Positions 18,408 to 29,652 are shown, counted from the stretch's first letter. The stretch is DNA of 64,000 nt from an uncultured bacterium (GCA_903891095.1 CAITDI010000046.1:16081-80080); one strand, 5' to 3'. Made by a program: numbers and translations. The notes: generated by a model not told the origin, from the sequence alone.

Positions 18408-18914
18408 TCAGCCCCAGAGTGCGCGCACGATGAGCTGGGTTGCGACGAGCGCGTAGAAACCAGCGACGAGGTCGTCGATCAGGATTCCGAGTCCGCCGGG
18501 GAACCGTTGCCAACCGCGCGCCGGCGGCGGCTTGATGATGTCGAACACGCGGAACGCGAAGAACGCGATGGCGCAGGTCGCGATGATGCGCGCGCTGTTC
18601 GTGCTCCACGGCAGCCACATCAGCGCAAGCGACTGCCCTGCCACCTCGTCGGCGACCACCGCGCCGGGATCCTTCTTGCCGTAGCGGCGTTCGGCCATCT
18701 CGCCCCAGACGAGGCAGCCGATGCCGAACACCAGGCCCATCGCCGCGAGCGCCATGTCGATCGTGCGCCCATCCGTCCGTGCAAACGCAAGCAGCATCGC
18801 CAGCGCGACCGGCGGAAGCGAGCCCCACGTGCCTGGCGCAGGCCGCATCAATCCCAGGCCCATGCCGGTCACGATCCAGTTGCCGATGCCTTCGTTGTTG
18901 CCTCGCGCGCTCAT
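18408..18914 (-). CDS. pgpA: Phosphatidylglycerophosphatase A
   Basis: This 168-residue membrane enzyme removes phosphate from phosphatidylglycerophosphate, following PgsA. The family motifs are visible: PAPGTWGSLPP near residue 25, DPGAVVADEVAGQ near 82 and LGILIDDLVAG near 142, with several hydrophobic segments. The ATG at 18914 overlaps the pgsA stop (ATGA), indicating translational coupling; a longer in-frame extension reads antisense-like pgsA sequence. Together with pgsA it completes phosphatidylglycerol synthesis. Confidence 0.93.
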   Translation of the reverse strand: MSARGNNEGIGNWIVTGMGLGLMRPAPGTWGSLPPVALAMLLAFARTDGRTIDMALAAMGLVFGIGCLVWGEMAERRYGKKDPGAVVADEVAGQSLALMWLPWSTNSARIIATCAIAFFAFRVFDIIKPPPARGWQRFPGGLGILIDDLVAGFYALVATQLIVRALWG

Positions 18915-19612
18915 GCCTTTGCTCCCCTTGTTTTTGGCGGCACGGTCTTTGGCGGCATGGTGTTCGGCGGCATGGCCTCCGGCGGCATGCGCAGCGCCCG
19001 ATGGATGTAGGTGATCGAACTCAGCACGGTCAGCACGACCGTCGCCCACGTCGAGCTGTCGCGAAGGAACACCTGCCAACCGTACGGCTCGATGCGCGTT
19101 GCGACGTACACGCAGCAGCCAACGCAGAACGACTGGACGAACATCTTGATCTTGCCAGACCAATCCGCGGGGAACGCGATGCCACGCGACTCCGCGTACG
19201 AGCGGATGCCCGTCACCAGAAGCTCGCGCACCAGGATGACCACGACCATCCACGGCGCGATCCCCGACCCGATCATCGAGTTGGCCGGGATGAGATCGCT
19301 CTGCGGAATCGGCGAGAAGATCGGCGAGGCGAGGAAGATGAACCCGCCCAGGACCAGCGTCTTGTCAACCAACGGATCCATGATGCGGCCGAACACGCTG
19401 ACCACACCCCAACGGCGGGCGAGGTAGCCGTCCAGAATGTCGGTCAGTGCCGCAACCGCGAAGAGGTACATCGCCCACGCGCCGGTTCGGGCGATCTCCT
19501 CGGCGGGGGCGCCGCGGTCCAGCCGCGCGAGGATCACGAAGAACAGCACCGCGAGGGCCAGGCGCACCATCGTGATCGCATTCGGAAGAGCCCGCCGAAA
19601 CGGCGTCTGCAT
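18911..19612 (-). CDS. pgsA: CDP-diacylglycerol-glycerol-3-phosphate 3-phosphatidyltransferase
   Basis: The 233-residue integral membrane enzyme joins CDP-diacylglycerol and glycerol-3-phosphate, the first committed step to phosphatidylglycerol. The CDP-alcohol transferase signature is intact: DILDGYLAR, then GRIMDPLVD (residues about 58-82). About six hydrophobic helices are predicted. The C terminus carries a repeated tail (MPPEAMPPNTMPPKTVPPKT) encoded by four degenerate 15-bp units at 18936-18990, absent from typical PgsA. TAGCAT lies seven bases before the ATG, so the message may be leaderless. It heads the four-gene operon. Confidence 0.93.
   Translation of the reverse strand: MQTPFRRALPNAITMVRLALAVLFFVILARLDRGAPAEEIARTGAWAMYLFAVAALTDILDGYLARRWGVVSVFGRIMDPLVDKTLVLGGFIFLASPIFSPIPQSDLIPANSMIGSGIAPWMVVVILVRELLVTGIRSYAESRGIAFPADWSGKIKMFVQSFCVGCCVYVATRIEPYGWQVFLRDSSTWATVVLTVLSSITYIHRALRMPPEAMPPNTMPPKTVPPKTRGAKA
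18936..18990 (-). repeat. Four degenerate 15-bp units at the 3' end of pgsA
   Basis: GGCGGCA recurs every 15 bases (at 18936, 18951, 18966 and 18981 on the plus strand). The array encodes the repeated Met-Pro-Pro tail of PgsA and keeps frame. Confidence 0.85.
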
Positions 19613-19658
19613 GGGTCGGATGCTAGCGACTCAACCCCCGCTCTGAGTTCGACCTTGG

Positions 19659-19687
19659 TTGCGGGAAACCCCCGTCAGCCCTACATT
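19659..19687 (+). promoter_or_regulatory. Predicted promoter of the nuoJKLMN cluster
   Basis: TTGCGG (19659-19664) and TACATT (19682-19687) are 17 bases apart. The leader, of about 77 bases to 19771, contains a perfect stem, GTGACC / GGTCAC, around 19727-19744. Confidence 0.5.
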
Positions 19688-19770
19688 CCCGAACTCGGCG
19701 GTCGGCTGTCGACCGCCCCTTGGCCGTGACCAGCAATGGTCACGGTGGTCATTGCCTCATCGCAGGGGCG

Positions 19771-20847
19771 ATGACCGAGAACCTCAGAGACCGCGGCATG
19801 GATTGCGCCTTGTACTCCTCGTACTCCTCCCCCATCGCCACCGTCACGCTGCTTGAAGCAGCCCCCGCCGTTTCGCCCGCGCTTGCGCTGACCGTTGCAG
19901 CAGCGATTTCCGCTGCTGGACTCGCGATGCTCATGCAGCCTGGACGCCGAGGCTTGCGCCTCGCAGGAACCGTCATCGGCCTCGCAGGCTTTGCGATGCT
20001 GATGGTCGAGGTGCTCAAGCGGGCAACTGCCGGTGCGCCCGAGGGCGGCTTCCCGCCGGTGTTCCCGGTGATCTTCGGGTTCCTCGCGATGGTCGGCGCG
20101 GTGCGCATGATCACGAGCCCGAGGCCCGTGTTCGCCGCGCTCTACTTCATCCTGGTCGTGATCGCGACAGCGGGCATGTTCCTGCTGCTTGGCGCGGAAT
20201 TCATGGCGTTTGCGCTGGTGATCGTCTACGCGGGCGCAATCCTGATCACCTACATGTTCGTGCTCATGCTCGCGCAGCAGTCGCCGGTCGCGGGCGAGGG
20301 CGACGCGTGGTACGACCGCGTGCCGCGCGAGGCAATCTCCGCGGTGATCGTCGGCTTCGTGATGCTCGCGACGCTCGGCGACGCGTACTTCTCGCCGGCG
20401 GCGCAGCGTTTCCGCGACGACACGTCGATCGTGAGCGCGCGCGCGGGCGAGCAGGCCGCATGGCAGCGCCTCGAGTCGATGCCCAAGCTGCTGCTCGAGA
20501 CGGCGCGCAAGGCCGAGCCCAAGACGGCGGCGGTCGTGTCGACCAACTTCGATGAACTCTCGAACCGCTCGAAGAACGCGACGCTCAAGGTGACGCTCGA
20601 CGACGGCACCTCCAAGGACATCGCGCTGGACGCGGCGCTGCTCCCGGAGAACAGCCGCCAGGTCGGCGTCGACCTCGTGTCGCGCTACCCGGCCGGACTG
20701 GAAATCGCGGGCGTCGTGCTGCTGATGGCGCTGTTCGGCGCCGTCATCCTCGCGCGCAAGCAGATCGAGCTCGGCGAAGACGAGCGCCGCGGAATCGCGG
20801 GCATGCGTCGACTGACCGTTGACGGCGAGGCAGGAGGTTCGCGATGA
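19771..20847 (+). CDS. nuoJ: NADH-quinone oxidoreductase subunit J, N-terminally extended
   Basis: NuoJ is a membrane-arm subunit of respiratory complex I. The core is clear at about residues 108-168: RPVFAALYFILVVIATAG, GAEFMAFALVIVYAGAI and the helix ITYMFVLML. At 358 residues it is far longer than the usual 165-200. Two or three extra hydrophobic helices lie before the core (residues 30-100), and a charged loop of about 100 residues separates the last two helices. I chose the ATG at 19771, with AGGGG close upstream; 19798 is an alternative. No nuoA-I genes precede it. nuoK starts within its stop codon. Confidence 0.92.
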   Translation: MTENLRDRGMDCALYSSYSSPIATVTLLEAAPAVSPALALTVAAAISAAGLAMLMQPGRRGLRLAGTVIGLAGFAMLMVEVLKRATAGAPEGGFPPVFPVIFGFLAMVGAVRMITSPRPVFAALYFILVVIATAGMFLLLGAEFMAFALVIVYAGAILITYMFVLMLAQQSPVAGEGDAWYDRVPREAISAVIVGFVMLATLGDAYFSPAAQRFRDDTSIVSARAGEQAAWQRLESMPKLLLETARKAEPKTAAVVSTNFDELSNRSKNATLKVTLDDGTSKDIALDAALLPENSRQVGVDLVSRYPAGLEIAGVVLLMALFGAVILARKQIELGEDERRGIAGMRRLTVDGEAGGSR

Positions 20848-21200
20848 GCAACATGATGGCACAGACGATCAACACACTTGCCGTGACCGACGCACAGACC
20901 GTCAACGCGGCTCTTCTCGTGAGCGCGATCCTGTTCGCGTGCGGACTCATCGGCTTCCTCAGCCGCCGCAACATGATCATCATGTTCCTCTGCACGGAGC
21001 TCATGTTCCAGGCGGCGGCGCTCGCGATGATCGCGTTCGGCAACATCCATCACGACATCTCCGGCCAGGTGTTCGTGATCTTCATCCTGACCGTCGCAGC
21101 CGCCGAGGCTGCGCTTGCGCTCGGCCTCGTGGTCCTGCTCTACCGCCGCCGCGAAACCCTCGACAGCGAGGCGTGGAGCGAGCTGCGGGAAACCGCCTGA
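20844..21200 (+). CDS. nuoK: NADH-quinone oxidoreductase subunit K
   Basis: The 118-residue protein has three membrane helices and the two conserved glutamates of the proton path, in MIIMFLCTELMFQAA and TVAAAEAALALGL. It carries an N-terminal extension of about 20 residues compared with most NuoK. Its ATG overlaps the nuoJ stop (ATGA), so the two are translationally coupled. Confidence 0.96.
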   Translation: MSNMMAQTINTLAVTDAQTVNAALLVSAILFACGLIGFLSRRNMIIMFLCTELMFQAAALAMIAFGNIHHDISGQVFVIFILTVAAAEAALALGLVVLLYRRRETLDSEAWSELRETA

Positions 21201-21282
21201 CCACGCGACGCAACGAGCCACAGCAACCGAACCGCGAACGACCGACCGATCCGCGACCACCAGCGCACTCCGAGTGATCGAC

Positions 21283-23520
<2,238 letters not shown>

Positions 23521-23589
23521 ACTCCTGCGCCAACGCCTGATCTCTCCTCCGAACTTTCGAATCGACATCTTCAGCCAACGGACCGGCCG

Positions 23590-25266
23590 ATGCTTTCAAC
23601 CCTCACTTCGCTCCTTCTGATCCTTCCCCTGCTCGCGGCGGGCCTCGTGGCACTGTCGCCTGAGCGGCTCTCCAAGTGGATCGCCACGGCGGCGACGCTC
23701 GTCATCTTCGCCGTCTCCATCGCGTTTGCGTGGAGCTTCACGGGCTGGACCGACGGCTCGATCGCTCCGCGCGAACTGGGTCTGTCGATCATGCCGTCGC
23801 TCGGCGTGAACCTCAGCCTCGGCGCAGACGCCGTCGGCGCGATGCTGATCCTGCTCACGACGTTCCTCATGCCGCTCGCGATGATCGGCTCGTTCACCGC
23901 GGTCAAGGAGCGCGAGCGCGAGTACTACGCGTGGTTCCTCCTGCTGCAGGCGGCGATGCTCGGCGTGTTCCTCGCGCGCGATGCGATCGTGTTCTACACG
24001 GCGTACGAGTTCACGCTGGTGCCGATGTACTTCCTGATCGCGATCTACGGCGGCGCCGAACGGCGCGCGGCTTCGATCAAGTTCTTCCTGTACACGTTCT
24101 TTGGCTCGGTGCTCACGCTCTCGGGCGTGATCTACATCGCGGCGCAGAATGCGGCCGCGGCAGGCAGCGCCTGGTCGTTCGACCTCGCAACGCTCGCGGA
24201 CTTCGCCTCGACCAAGCTCAGCCCGACGCAGCAGTACTGGGTGTTCATCCTGCTCATGTCCGGCTTTGCGGTGAAGGTGCCGCTCTTCCCCGTGCACACA
24301 TGGCTGCCGCTCGCGCACGACCAGGCGCCGACGGCGGGCTCGGTCATCCTCGCAGGCACGCTGCTCAAGCTCGGGACGTACGGCATCTATCGGATCGCGC
24401 TTCCGGCCGCGCCCGTGGGCGTGGTCGAGCTCAATCAGTTCTTCGCGATCCTGTGCATCATCGGCATCGTGTACACGGCGCTCATCTGCTGGGTCCAGCA
24501 TGATGCGAAGAAGCTCATCGCGTACAGCTCGGTGAGCCACCTCGGCTTCTGCATGCTCGGCCTGTTCTCGCTGAACTCGATCGGCGCGACGGGCTCGGTG
24601 ATGTACATGATCAACCACGGTCTCTCGACCGGCGCGTTGTTCCTCTGCATCGGCATGATCTACGAGCGCTACCACACGAAGGACATGGACCAGCTGGGCG
24701 GCCTGTTCAAGCGCATGCCGGTGTGGTCGTTCTTCATGGTGTTCTTCACGCTGGCGAGCCTCGGCCTGCCGGGTCTGAACGGCTTCATCGGCGAGTTCCT
24801 CTGCCTGATGGGCTGCTTCACGGCGGAGCCGCACTCGGTGAGCGGATATCCCGGCGTGCTCGGACCGTGGTACGCGCTGGTTGCTGGCTCGGGCCTCGTG
24901 CTCGCAGCCATGTACCTGCTGATCATGCTCGGCAAGCTGGTTTGGGGACCGCTGAAGGAGCCGCATGGTCACGATCATGGTCACGGTCATGGTCATGGCC
25001 ACGATCACGCAGCCCACAGCGACTCGGGACTCCCGACCGACCTTTCGGCGCGTGAGGTCGGAATCCTCGTTCCGCTGGCTGTGGTGTGCCTCGCGATTGG
25101 CTTCTTCCCGAAGCCGATGCTGACCGCGATCGCGCCGAGCGTCGACCAGACCCTCGCCAAGTACCCCAAGCTCGTCGAGCAGTACGCGCACGATGGTTCG
25201 CTGATCAAGCCGACCACCGCGAAGGACCCGAGAGTTGCCATGGCGCAGCCCTCTAGCGACAAGTGA
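23590..25266 (+). CDS. nuoM: NADH-quinone oxidoreductase subunit M
   Basis: The 558-residue antiporter-like subunit shows EFTLVPMYFLIAIYGG with the conserved pump Glu, FAVKVPLFPVHTWLPLAHDQAP and YSSVSHLGFCMLG. About 14 helices are predicted. A His-rich stretch (HGHDHGHGHGHGHDHAAH) sits in the loop before the last helix near residue 460, like that in NuoL. It lies 69 bases after nuoL. Confidence 0.97.
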   Translation: MLSTLTSLLLILPLLAAGLVALSPERLSKWIATAATLVIFAVSIAFAWSFTGWTDGSIAPRELGLSIMPSLGVNLSLGADAVGAMLILLTTFLMPLAMIGSFTAVKEREREYYAWFLLLQAAMLGVFLARDAIVFYTAYEFTLVPMYFLIAIYGGAERRAASIKFFLYTFFGSVLTLSGVIYIAAQNAAAAGSAWSFDLATLADFASTKLSPTQQYWVFILLMSGFAVKVPLFPVHTWLPLAHDQAPTAGSVILAGTLLKLGTYGIYRIALPAAPVGVVELNQFFAILCIIGIVYTALICWVQHDAKKLIAYSSVSHLGFCMLGLFSLNSIGATGSVMYMINHGLSTGALFLCIGMIYERYHTKDMDQLGGLFKRMPVWSFFMVFFTLASLGLPGLNGFIGEFLCLMGCFTAEPHSVSGYPGVLGPWYALVAGSGLVLAAMYLLIMLGKLVWGPLKEPHGHDHGHGHGHGHDHAAHSDSGLPTDLSAREVGILVPLAVVCLAIGFFPKPMLTAIAPSVDQTLAKYPKLVEQYAHDGSLIKPTTAKDPRVAMAQPSSDK

Positions 25267-25327
25267 ATTCAGAGACGAACCCCGCGCGCAGGCCTACGAA
25301 ACGGCTGCAGAAACCACCGCGAATCCC

Positions 25328-26941
25328 ATGATGACCCTGGCAACTTCAGTCCCCATGTCGGCGAGGCTCACCCTCATTTCGCCCGAGATCCTGCTCTTCG
25401 CAGGCTCGGTCGTCGTGGCGGTGCTCGGACTTGCCCGCAATCCCGCGATGCGACGCGCTGTGCCGTTCGTGACGGCGCTCTTCCTGCTGGCATCGATCGG
25501 CGTGACCGCGTACGTCTACCGCAGCGATGCAGTCGAGACTTCCGGCCTCATGCTCCCGCACCTCGGCGGCTACGCGAAGGCGCTGCTTGCGTCCATCGGC
25601 ATTCTGCTGGTGATGCTGGCCGGCCCCACCATCGATCGTCGTCTCGAGGAGGCGTTCGACGCTGGACGCGCGAGCTTCGACCCGATCCGCGTGATGCGCG
25701 GCGAGTTCTTCGCGTTCTTCCTGCTTTCGATCGCGGGAACGATGCTGATCGCGAACGCGGCCGACTTGATCTGGCTGTTCCTCGCGCTTGAGCTCGCGAG
25801 CCTTCCGACATACGTGATGGTCGCGGTCAGCCGCGGCACGCGTCGCGCGCAGGAAGCGGCGATCAAGTACTTCTTCCTCGGCGCGCTTTCGGCGGCGACG
25901 TTCCTCTACGGTTTCGCCCTGCTCTACGGGGCAACGGGAACGCTTGAGCTCTCCAAGATCGCCGAAGTCCTCGCATCGCAGTCTGCGGCAGGCGGCATCT
26001 CGACCCTCGCGATCGTCGGCGGTGTGTTGTCGGTGCTCGGCATCGGCTTCAAGCTTGCGGCGGTGCCGATGCACTTCTACGCGCCCGACGTGTACGAAGG
26101 CGCCAGCTCGGCGACCACCGCGTTCCTGGGCTTCGTGCCCAAGGTCGCGGGCGTGATCGCCCTGATGGTGCTGCTCGCGGTGTTCGGGTTCGATGGCCAC
26201 ACCGTCACGGCAGGCGGCTCGACCATCGTCATGCCGGGACTCCCCGCGCCGCTCGCTGCGGTGCTGTGGATGGTCGCGGTGCTCACGATGACGCTCGGCA
26301 ACATCGGCGCGCTCCTGCAGCGCAACGTCAAGCGCATGCTGGCGTACAGCTCGATCGCGCAGTCGGGATACCTGATCATCGGTCTGCTCTCCGGCCCCGA
26401 GGCGGGCTGGAGCGCCGTGCTCTTCTACCTCATTGGCTACGGCGTCACCAATACGGCGATGTTCGCGGTGCTGGCGTCGCTCGAGCGCAACGGCGAGGAC
26501 GTCGAGACTCTCGACGATCTCGCTGGTCTCCGCACGCGGCACCCCGTGCTCGCCTGGATGCTCGCGGCATCTGCCATCAGCCTGATCGGCATGCCGCCGC
26601 TGATCGGCTTCTTTGGCAAGCTCTCGCTCTTCTCGGCGGCGCTCGGTGCGGGACACACGCAGCTCGTGATCATCGCGGCTGTCAACAGCGCGATCAGCGC
26701 GTTCTACTACCTGCAGCTTGTTGCGGTGCCGATGCTCGGCCAGCCGAACGCGCGCACCGAGACGGTTCAGGCCGTGCCCAGCGCTTGGCCGCGCATCGCT
26801 GCGGTCGTGTGCGGCGTTGGCGTGATCGTCATGCCGATCGGCGTGAGCAAGCTCGTGGCGGCTGCGGGCAGTTCGCTGCCGGAAGGCAAGATCGTGGCTT
26901 CGACGCCTTCGGCTGCTGAGACCGCGATCGCCAAGCGCTGA
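25328..26941 (+). CDS. nuoN: NADH-quinone oxidoreductase subunit N
   Basis: The 537-residue protein is the third antiporter-like subunit of complex I. Motifs include FLALELASLPTYVMVA, AIKYFFLGALSAATFLYG, FKLAAVPMHFYAPDVYEGA and AYSSIAQSGYLIIGL, with the conserved lysines. About 14 membrane helices. Two adjacent ATG codons (25328 and 25331) are possible starts; frames further upstream overlap nuoM and are not NuoN-like. A strong terminator follows, ending the nuoJKLMN unit. Confidence 0.96.
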   Translation: MMTLATSVPMSARLTLISPEILLFAGSVVVAVLGLARNPAMRRAVPFVTALFLLASIGVTAYVYRSDAVETSGLMLPHLGGYAKALLASIGILLVMLAGPTIDRRLEEAFDAGRASFDPIRVMRGEFFAFFLLSIAGTMLIANAADLIWLFLALELASLPTYVMVAVSRGTRRAQEAAIKYFFLGALSAATFLYGFALLYGATGTLELSKIAEVLASQSAAGGISTLAIVGGVLSVLGIGFKLAAVPMHFYAPDVYEGASSATTAFLGFVPKVAGVIALMVLLAVFGFDGHTVTAGGSTIVMPGLPAPLAAVLWMVAVLTMTLGNIGALLQRNVKRMLAYSSIAQSGYLIIGLLSGPEAGWSAVLFYLIGYGVTNTAMFAVLASLERNGEDVETLDDLAGLRTRHPVLAWMLAASAISLIGMPPLIGFFGKLSLFSAALGAGHTQLVIIAAVNSAISAFYYLQLVAVPMLGQPNARTETVQAVPSAWPRIAAVVCGVGVIVMPIGVSKLVAAAGSSLPEGKIVASTPSAAETAIAKR

Positions 26942-26971
26942 CAGAAGCGCCGATCCTCTCCAAGACACACC

Positions 26972-27006
26972 CAGCGCGGGGCCTTTGGGCTCCGCGCTGT
27001 CTTTGG
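26972..27006 (+). terminator. Intrinsic terminator of the nuo cluster
   Basis: A 12-bp stem with one G-T pair (26972-26983 with 26988-26999) closes a TTTG loop and is followed by TCTTTGG. It lies 30 bases after the nuoN stop. Confidence 0.75.
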
Positions 27007-27050
27007 TTCCTGCGATCTGGCAGTGAGGAACGGGGTCGGAGATGAGGTCC

Positions 27051-27082
27051 AAAACGACCACCGCCTCGCGTGAGCGAGGCGG
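27051..27082 (-). terminator. Terminator-like hairpin after tRNA-Arg
   Basis: CCGCCTCGC / GCGAGGCGG (27061-27069 and 27074-27082) form a 9-bp stem. On the minus strand it follows the tRNA 3' end by eight bases and is followed by TGGTCGTTTT. The T tract is imperfect. Confidence 0.5.
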
Positions 27083-27090
27083 CGAGAAGC

Positions 27091-27163
27091 GCGACCGGCA
27101 GGAGTCGAACCTGCAACCCCGAGCTTCGTAGGCTCGTGCTCTATCCAATTGAGCTACGGTCGC
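27091..27163 (-). tRNA. tRNA-Arg (anticodon ACG)
   Basis: The minus strand folds into a full cloverleaf of 73 bases: acceptor GCGACCG / CGGTCGC, D arm GCTC / GAGC, anticodon stem CGAGC / GCTCG with loop CTACGAA giving anticodon ACG, and T arm with GGTTCGACTCC. The A34 is expected to be edited to inosine. CCA is not encoded. Confidence 0.97.
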
Positions 27164-27340
27164 ACACGGGGCGAGGAGTATAGCGAAACTTCCGCGCCCG
27201 TAAAGGGCATGGATCGCCTGCGGAATGGGCGTCCGATCATCTTTGCTACGGCCTGCGGTCCACTCGCGGCACTAGCATCCGCGGACCTTCGGAATTCGCC
27301 ACTTCATGGCGCTTCGGCCCATGAGGCGTGGACCCGCAAC

Positions 27341-27649
27341 ATGGCTGAGCAGGTCATTCCATCGCCCCGACCCGACCCGCTGGCCACCGAGTTGTTCCCC
27401 CCGTCGGCGCCGAATGGGTCGAGATTCAAGCGAGCCGCGATGGCGACTGGCGGCGCGCTGCTGGTCGTCGTCGGAATCGTGCTGGGGATCCTCCCGATCG
27501 TGCCCGGCATACCGCTCATCGTCGTCGGCGTGCTCATGCTCGCCGCGTCCTGTGAGCCAGCGCGACGCGTGCTCAACCGACTGGACGAGCGGCTTCCGCG
27601 CAGGGCGCGATTGCTCTGCAGGCGATTCCTCCCAGGCGCGGCGCGGTAG
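27341..27649 (+). CDS. Small membrane protein, PGPGW-like
   Basis: The 102-residue product has a 35-residue polar start, then two closely spaced hydrophobic helices (GGALLVVVGIVLGILPIVPG and IPLIVVGVLMLAAS) followed by a basic tail with RRVLNRLDERLPRRARLL. This layout matches small PGPGW-type membrane proteins of unknown function. The ATG at 27341 is favoured; a longer frame from 27149 would overlap the tRNA-Arg gene on the other strand. Nine bases separate it from the next gene. Confidence 0.6.
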   Translation: MAEQVIPSPRPDPLATELFPPSAPNGSRFKRAAMATGGALLVVVGIVLGILPIVPGIPLIVVGVLMLAASCEPARRVLNRLDERLPRRARLLCRRFLPGAAR

Positions 27650-27658
27650 AGTCCGTGC

Positions 27659-28442
27659 ATGCCCGAACGCGTCACGCAAGCAGACCCAGCGAACCAGAAC
27701 CTCGATGCCGCCGATCAAGCGTGGCTTCGGCGGCGTTTCGCTGGCGCGCCGCTGCTGTTCGGTGCTGCGGGCATCGTGACCGCGCCGCTGCTCATCGGAC
27801 TGCTGCTCGGACCGCTGGGCTTGCGTGCCGGCGTCGATCTCTGGCGCGCGGGGGCTCGGCGTGGGATCGTGGCCGCCGGCATCGCAGTGAGCTTCATGGC
27901 GATCGTTGCCAGCGTGATCGCAGCGCTCATCTGGGGTTCGGTCCTCGCGACCGTGCTGCTTGGGCGCGATGCGATGCGCGAGACCGAGCGCTGGCGCACG
28001 CGCGAAGTGGAGCAGCGCGCATTGACCGTGATCAGCGCCGACGGCGCGGCGCTGGGCGCACAACTCGTGCCGACCGGACCGTGGGAGCGCACTGTGGTGC
28101 TCTTCGTGGCTGGCGGCGGGGATTTCACTGCGGCGGCCATCGCGCACACGGCCGCGGCCGCGCGCGCACCCGACCTGCAGGCTGATCGTGGCGGATCCGA
28201 CGATTCCGTCCGACGAACTGCGCGCGTTTGTCCGGCGCATCGGCGTAACCGTCGACGTGCTCGGCGAGGGCGCCGCCTTTCCTGCCCCGCTTGACGCCGT
28301 GGCCGCGTTTCCGACGCTCGTCGTGATTGGCCGCGACGGCCGCATCGAGAGCGCCCTCGTCGGAGATCGAACCGAGGCGGAGCTGGAGCGCGTCTTTTCA
28401 GGCGTTGCCGCGCCGAGCGCTCCGCCCGAATCGCCGAAGTGA
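27659..28442 (+). pseudogene. Frameshifted membrane protein with thioredoxin-like C terminus
   Basis: Two consecutive frames make one protein. The first (from 27659) has a polar start, two membrane helices of DUF4190-like spacing (residues 30-102) and a soluble part reaching RTVVLFVAGGGDF, then turns into Arg-rich nonsense. The second frame resumes at about 28180 with RLIVADPTIPSDEL and runs to 28442, ending FPTLVVIGRDGRIESALVGD, typical of the end of a thioredoxin fold with its cis-Pro strand. Removing one base near 28178 joins APDL to RLIVADP smoothly. No CxxC is seen. Either a recent inactivation or a one-base sequencing error. Confidence 0.75.
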
Positions 28443-28508
28443 CGCAGACGCGGGTTCGCGGCCGCTCGGACTGCTGCGCATCGCGCCGCTTTCGGCGACA
28501 CTCACTGC

Positions 28509-29105
28509 ATGCCATCCCGCGCACCTCGAGTCCCGCGTGTTGCCGCGCCGTTCGGCGGACCGATCGTCGGCATCGACGTGGAGACTGCCTGCCCTGAGAA
28601 CGGCGCGGTGTGCTCCATCGGAATCTCCGTGGTGCTGCGCGGCAAGGTCCATCGCGAGCAGCACTGGTACGTGGATCCTGGAACGCGATTCGACCCGAGG
28701 TTCATCCAGATCCATGGGATCACTCCCGACATGGTCGCGGGCTGTCCACGCCTGCGAGGCGCTTGGGGCGAGGTGGGAAGCTTCATCGACGAGTCGCTGC
28801 AGGCGGCGACCGAGCCCAAACTCTTTGCGGACTTCAGCGATGGCGATCCCGCCGCGCTCTACGTCGCACACAACGCGTCGTTTGATCGAATGCAGATCGA
28901 GCGCGCGATCGGACACGTCTTGCCGTTCCGCCTTGCGTGCACCGTGGCGATGTCGCGGCGGGCCTTTCCACGGCTGGAGCGCCACAACCTCGCGACGGTC
29001 TCGGCGCACCTCAAGATCCCGCTCAAGCACCACGATGCGCTGAGCGACGCACGCGCGTCGGCGCTGATCGCACACAGCTGCATCGCGCTCGGCGCAGGCG
29101 CGTGA
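28509..29105 (+). CDS. DnaQ-like 3'-5' exonuclease
   Basis: The 198-residue protein has the DEDDh exonuclease motifs: GIDVETAC (ExoI Asp and Glu, near residue 21), HNASFDRMQIERA (ExoII) and HHDALSDARASA (ExoIII His and Asp). QIHGITPDMV matches the epsilon-subunit family of DNA polymerase III. It may act in repair or RNA trimming. No polymerase gene is near. The ATG at 28509 follows conserved spacing, but the first 15 residues are variable. Confidence 0.88.
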   Translation: MPSRAPRVPRVAAPFGGPIVGIDVETACPENGAVCSIGISVVLRGKVHREQHWYVDPGTRFDPRFIQIHGITPDMVAGCPRLRGAWGEVGSFIDESLQAATEPKLFADFSDGDPAALYVAHNASFDRMQIERAIGHVLPFRLACTVAMSRRAFPRLERHNLATVSAHLKIPLKHHDALSDARASALIAHSCIALGAGA

Positions 29106-29136
29106 AGCACGCGTGATCTCGAGAGCCCGAGCTCTC

Positions 29137-29562
29137 TCACCGCTCCGGCAACCGGTCGCCGACCAGCGCTCGGACCATGAAGTGCAGGATGCTGGAATGT
29201 CGCGCGATCTCGCCGCTGCCGCGCGGGGACCACGTCGCGTCGAGGATCACGTCTCCGCTGCCGTCGCCCGCGATTCGCACGTCGAGTTCCTCGGGCTCGC
29301 AACGGATCCGCCAACCGCCGAGTGCATCGTCCATCGCCTCGCCCTCGGAGAGGAAGAACCTCAGCCCGAGCTCGACGAACTCGACGGAGTGGCAGCTGCT
29401 CCGCAGACGGCGGAAGACGGGACCGCCGAGTTCGCTCGGCCCTCCCACCGCGCGCTCCGTGACGATCGCGCCGCGGGCGACAAGCAGCTCGAAGGCGCGC
29501 TCGACGTCAATGAGCGGCCGCTCCGCGAAGTCGAGAAAGACGATGTCTGGGTGGTCCGACAC
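29137..29562 (-). CDS. Hypothetical protein
   Basis: A 141-residue frame with balanced composition, no signal peptide and no membrane helix. I recognise no motif. Its amino-acid use (regular hydrophobic and acidic alternation, few Arg runs) is more protein-like than the overlapping plus-strand frames. It is convergent with the exonuclease gene, 31 bases apart. Confidence 0.55.
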   Translation of the reverse strand: MSDHPDIVFLDFAERPLIDVERAFELLVARGAIVTERAVGGPSELGGPVFRRLRSSCHSVEFVELGLRFFLSEGEAMDDALGGWRIRCEPEELDVRIAGDGSGDVILDATWSPRGSGEIARHSSILHFMVRALVGDRLPER

Positions 29563-29610
29563 GACCGCAGTCTAGAGCCATGCCGAAACCGCTCGGTCGC
29601 ATCGATACGC

Positions 29611-29652
29611 CCAAAAAAGAAAGCCCCCGCCCGCGGGGCCCCGCGGGCGGGG
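29611..29652 (-). terminator. Very strong intrinsic terminator, minus strand
   Basis: A perfect 28-base palindrome, 14 bp per arm (29625-29638 and 29639-29652), is followed on the minus strand by CTTTCTTTTTT. It is the strongest terminator signal in the window, yet no minus-strand protein gene ends close by; the nearest upstream is more than 300 bases away. Confidence 0.85.

Noticed and set aside
27091..28442. Mobile element or genomic island next to tRNA-Arg
   Set aside because: There is no integrase, no direct repeat of the tRNA end and no shift in composition; only small chromosomal-looking genes follow.
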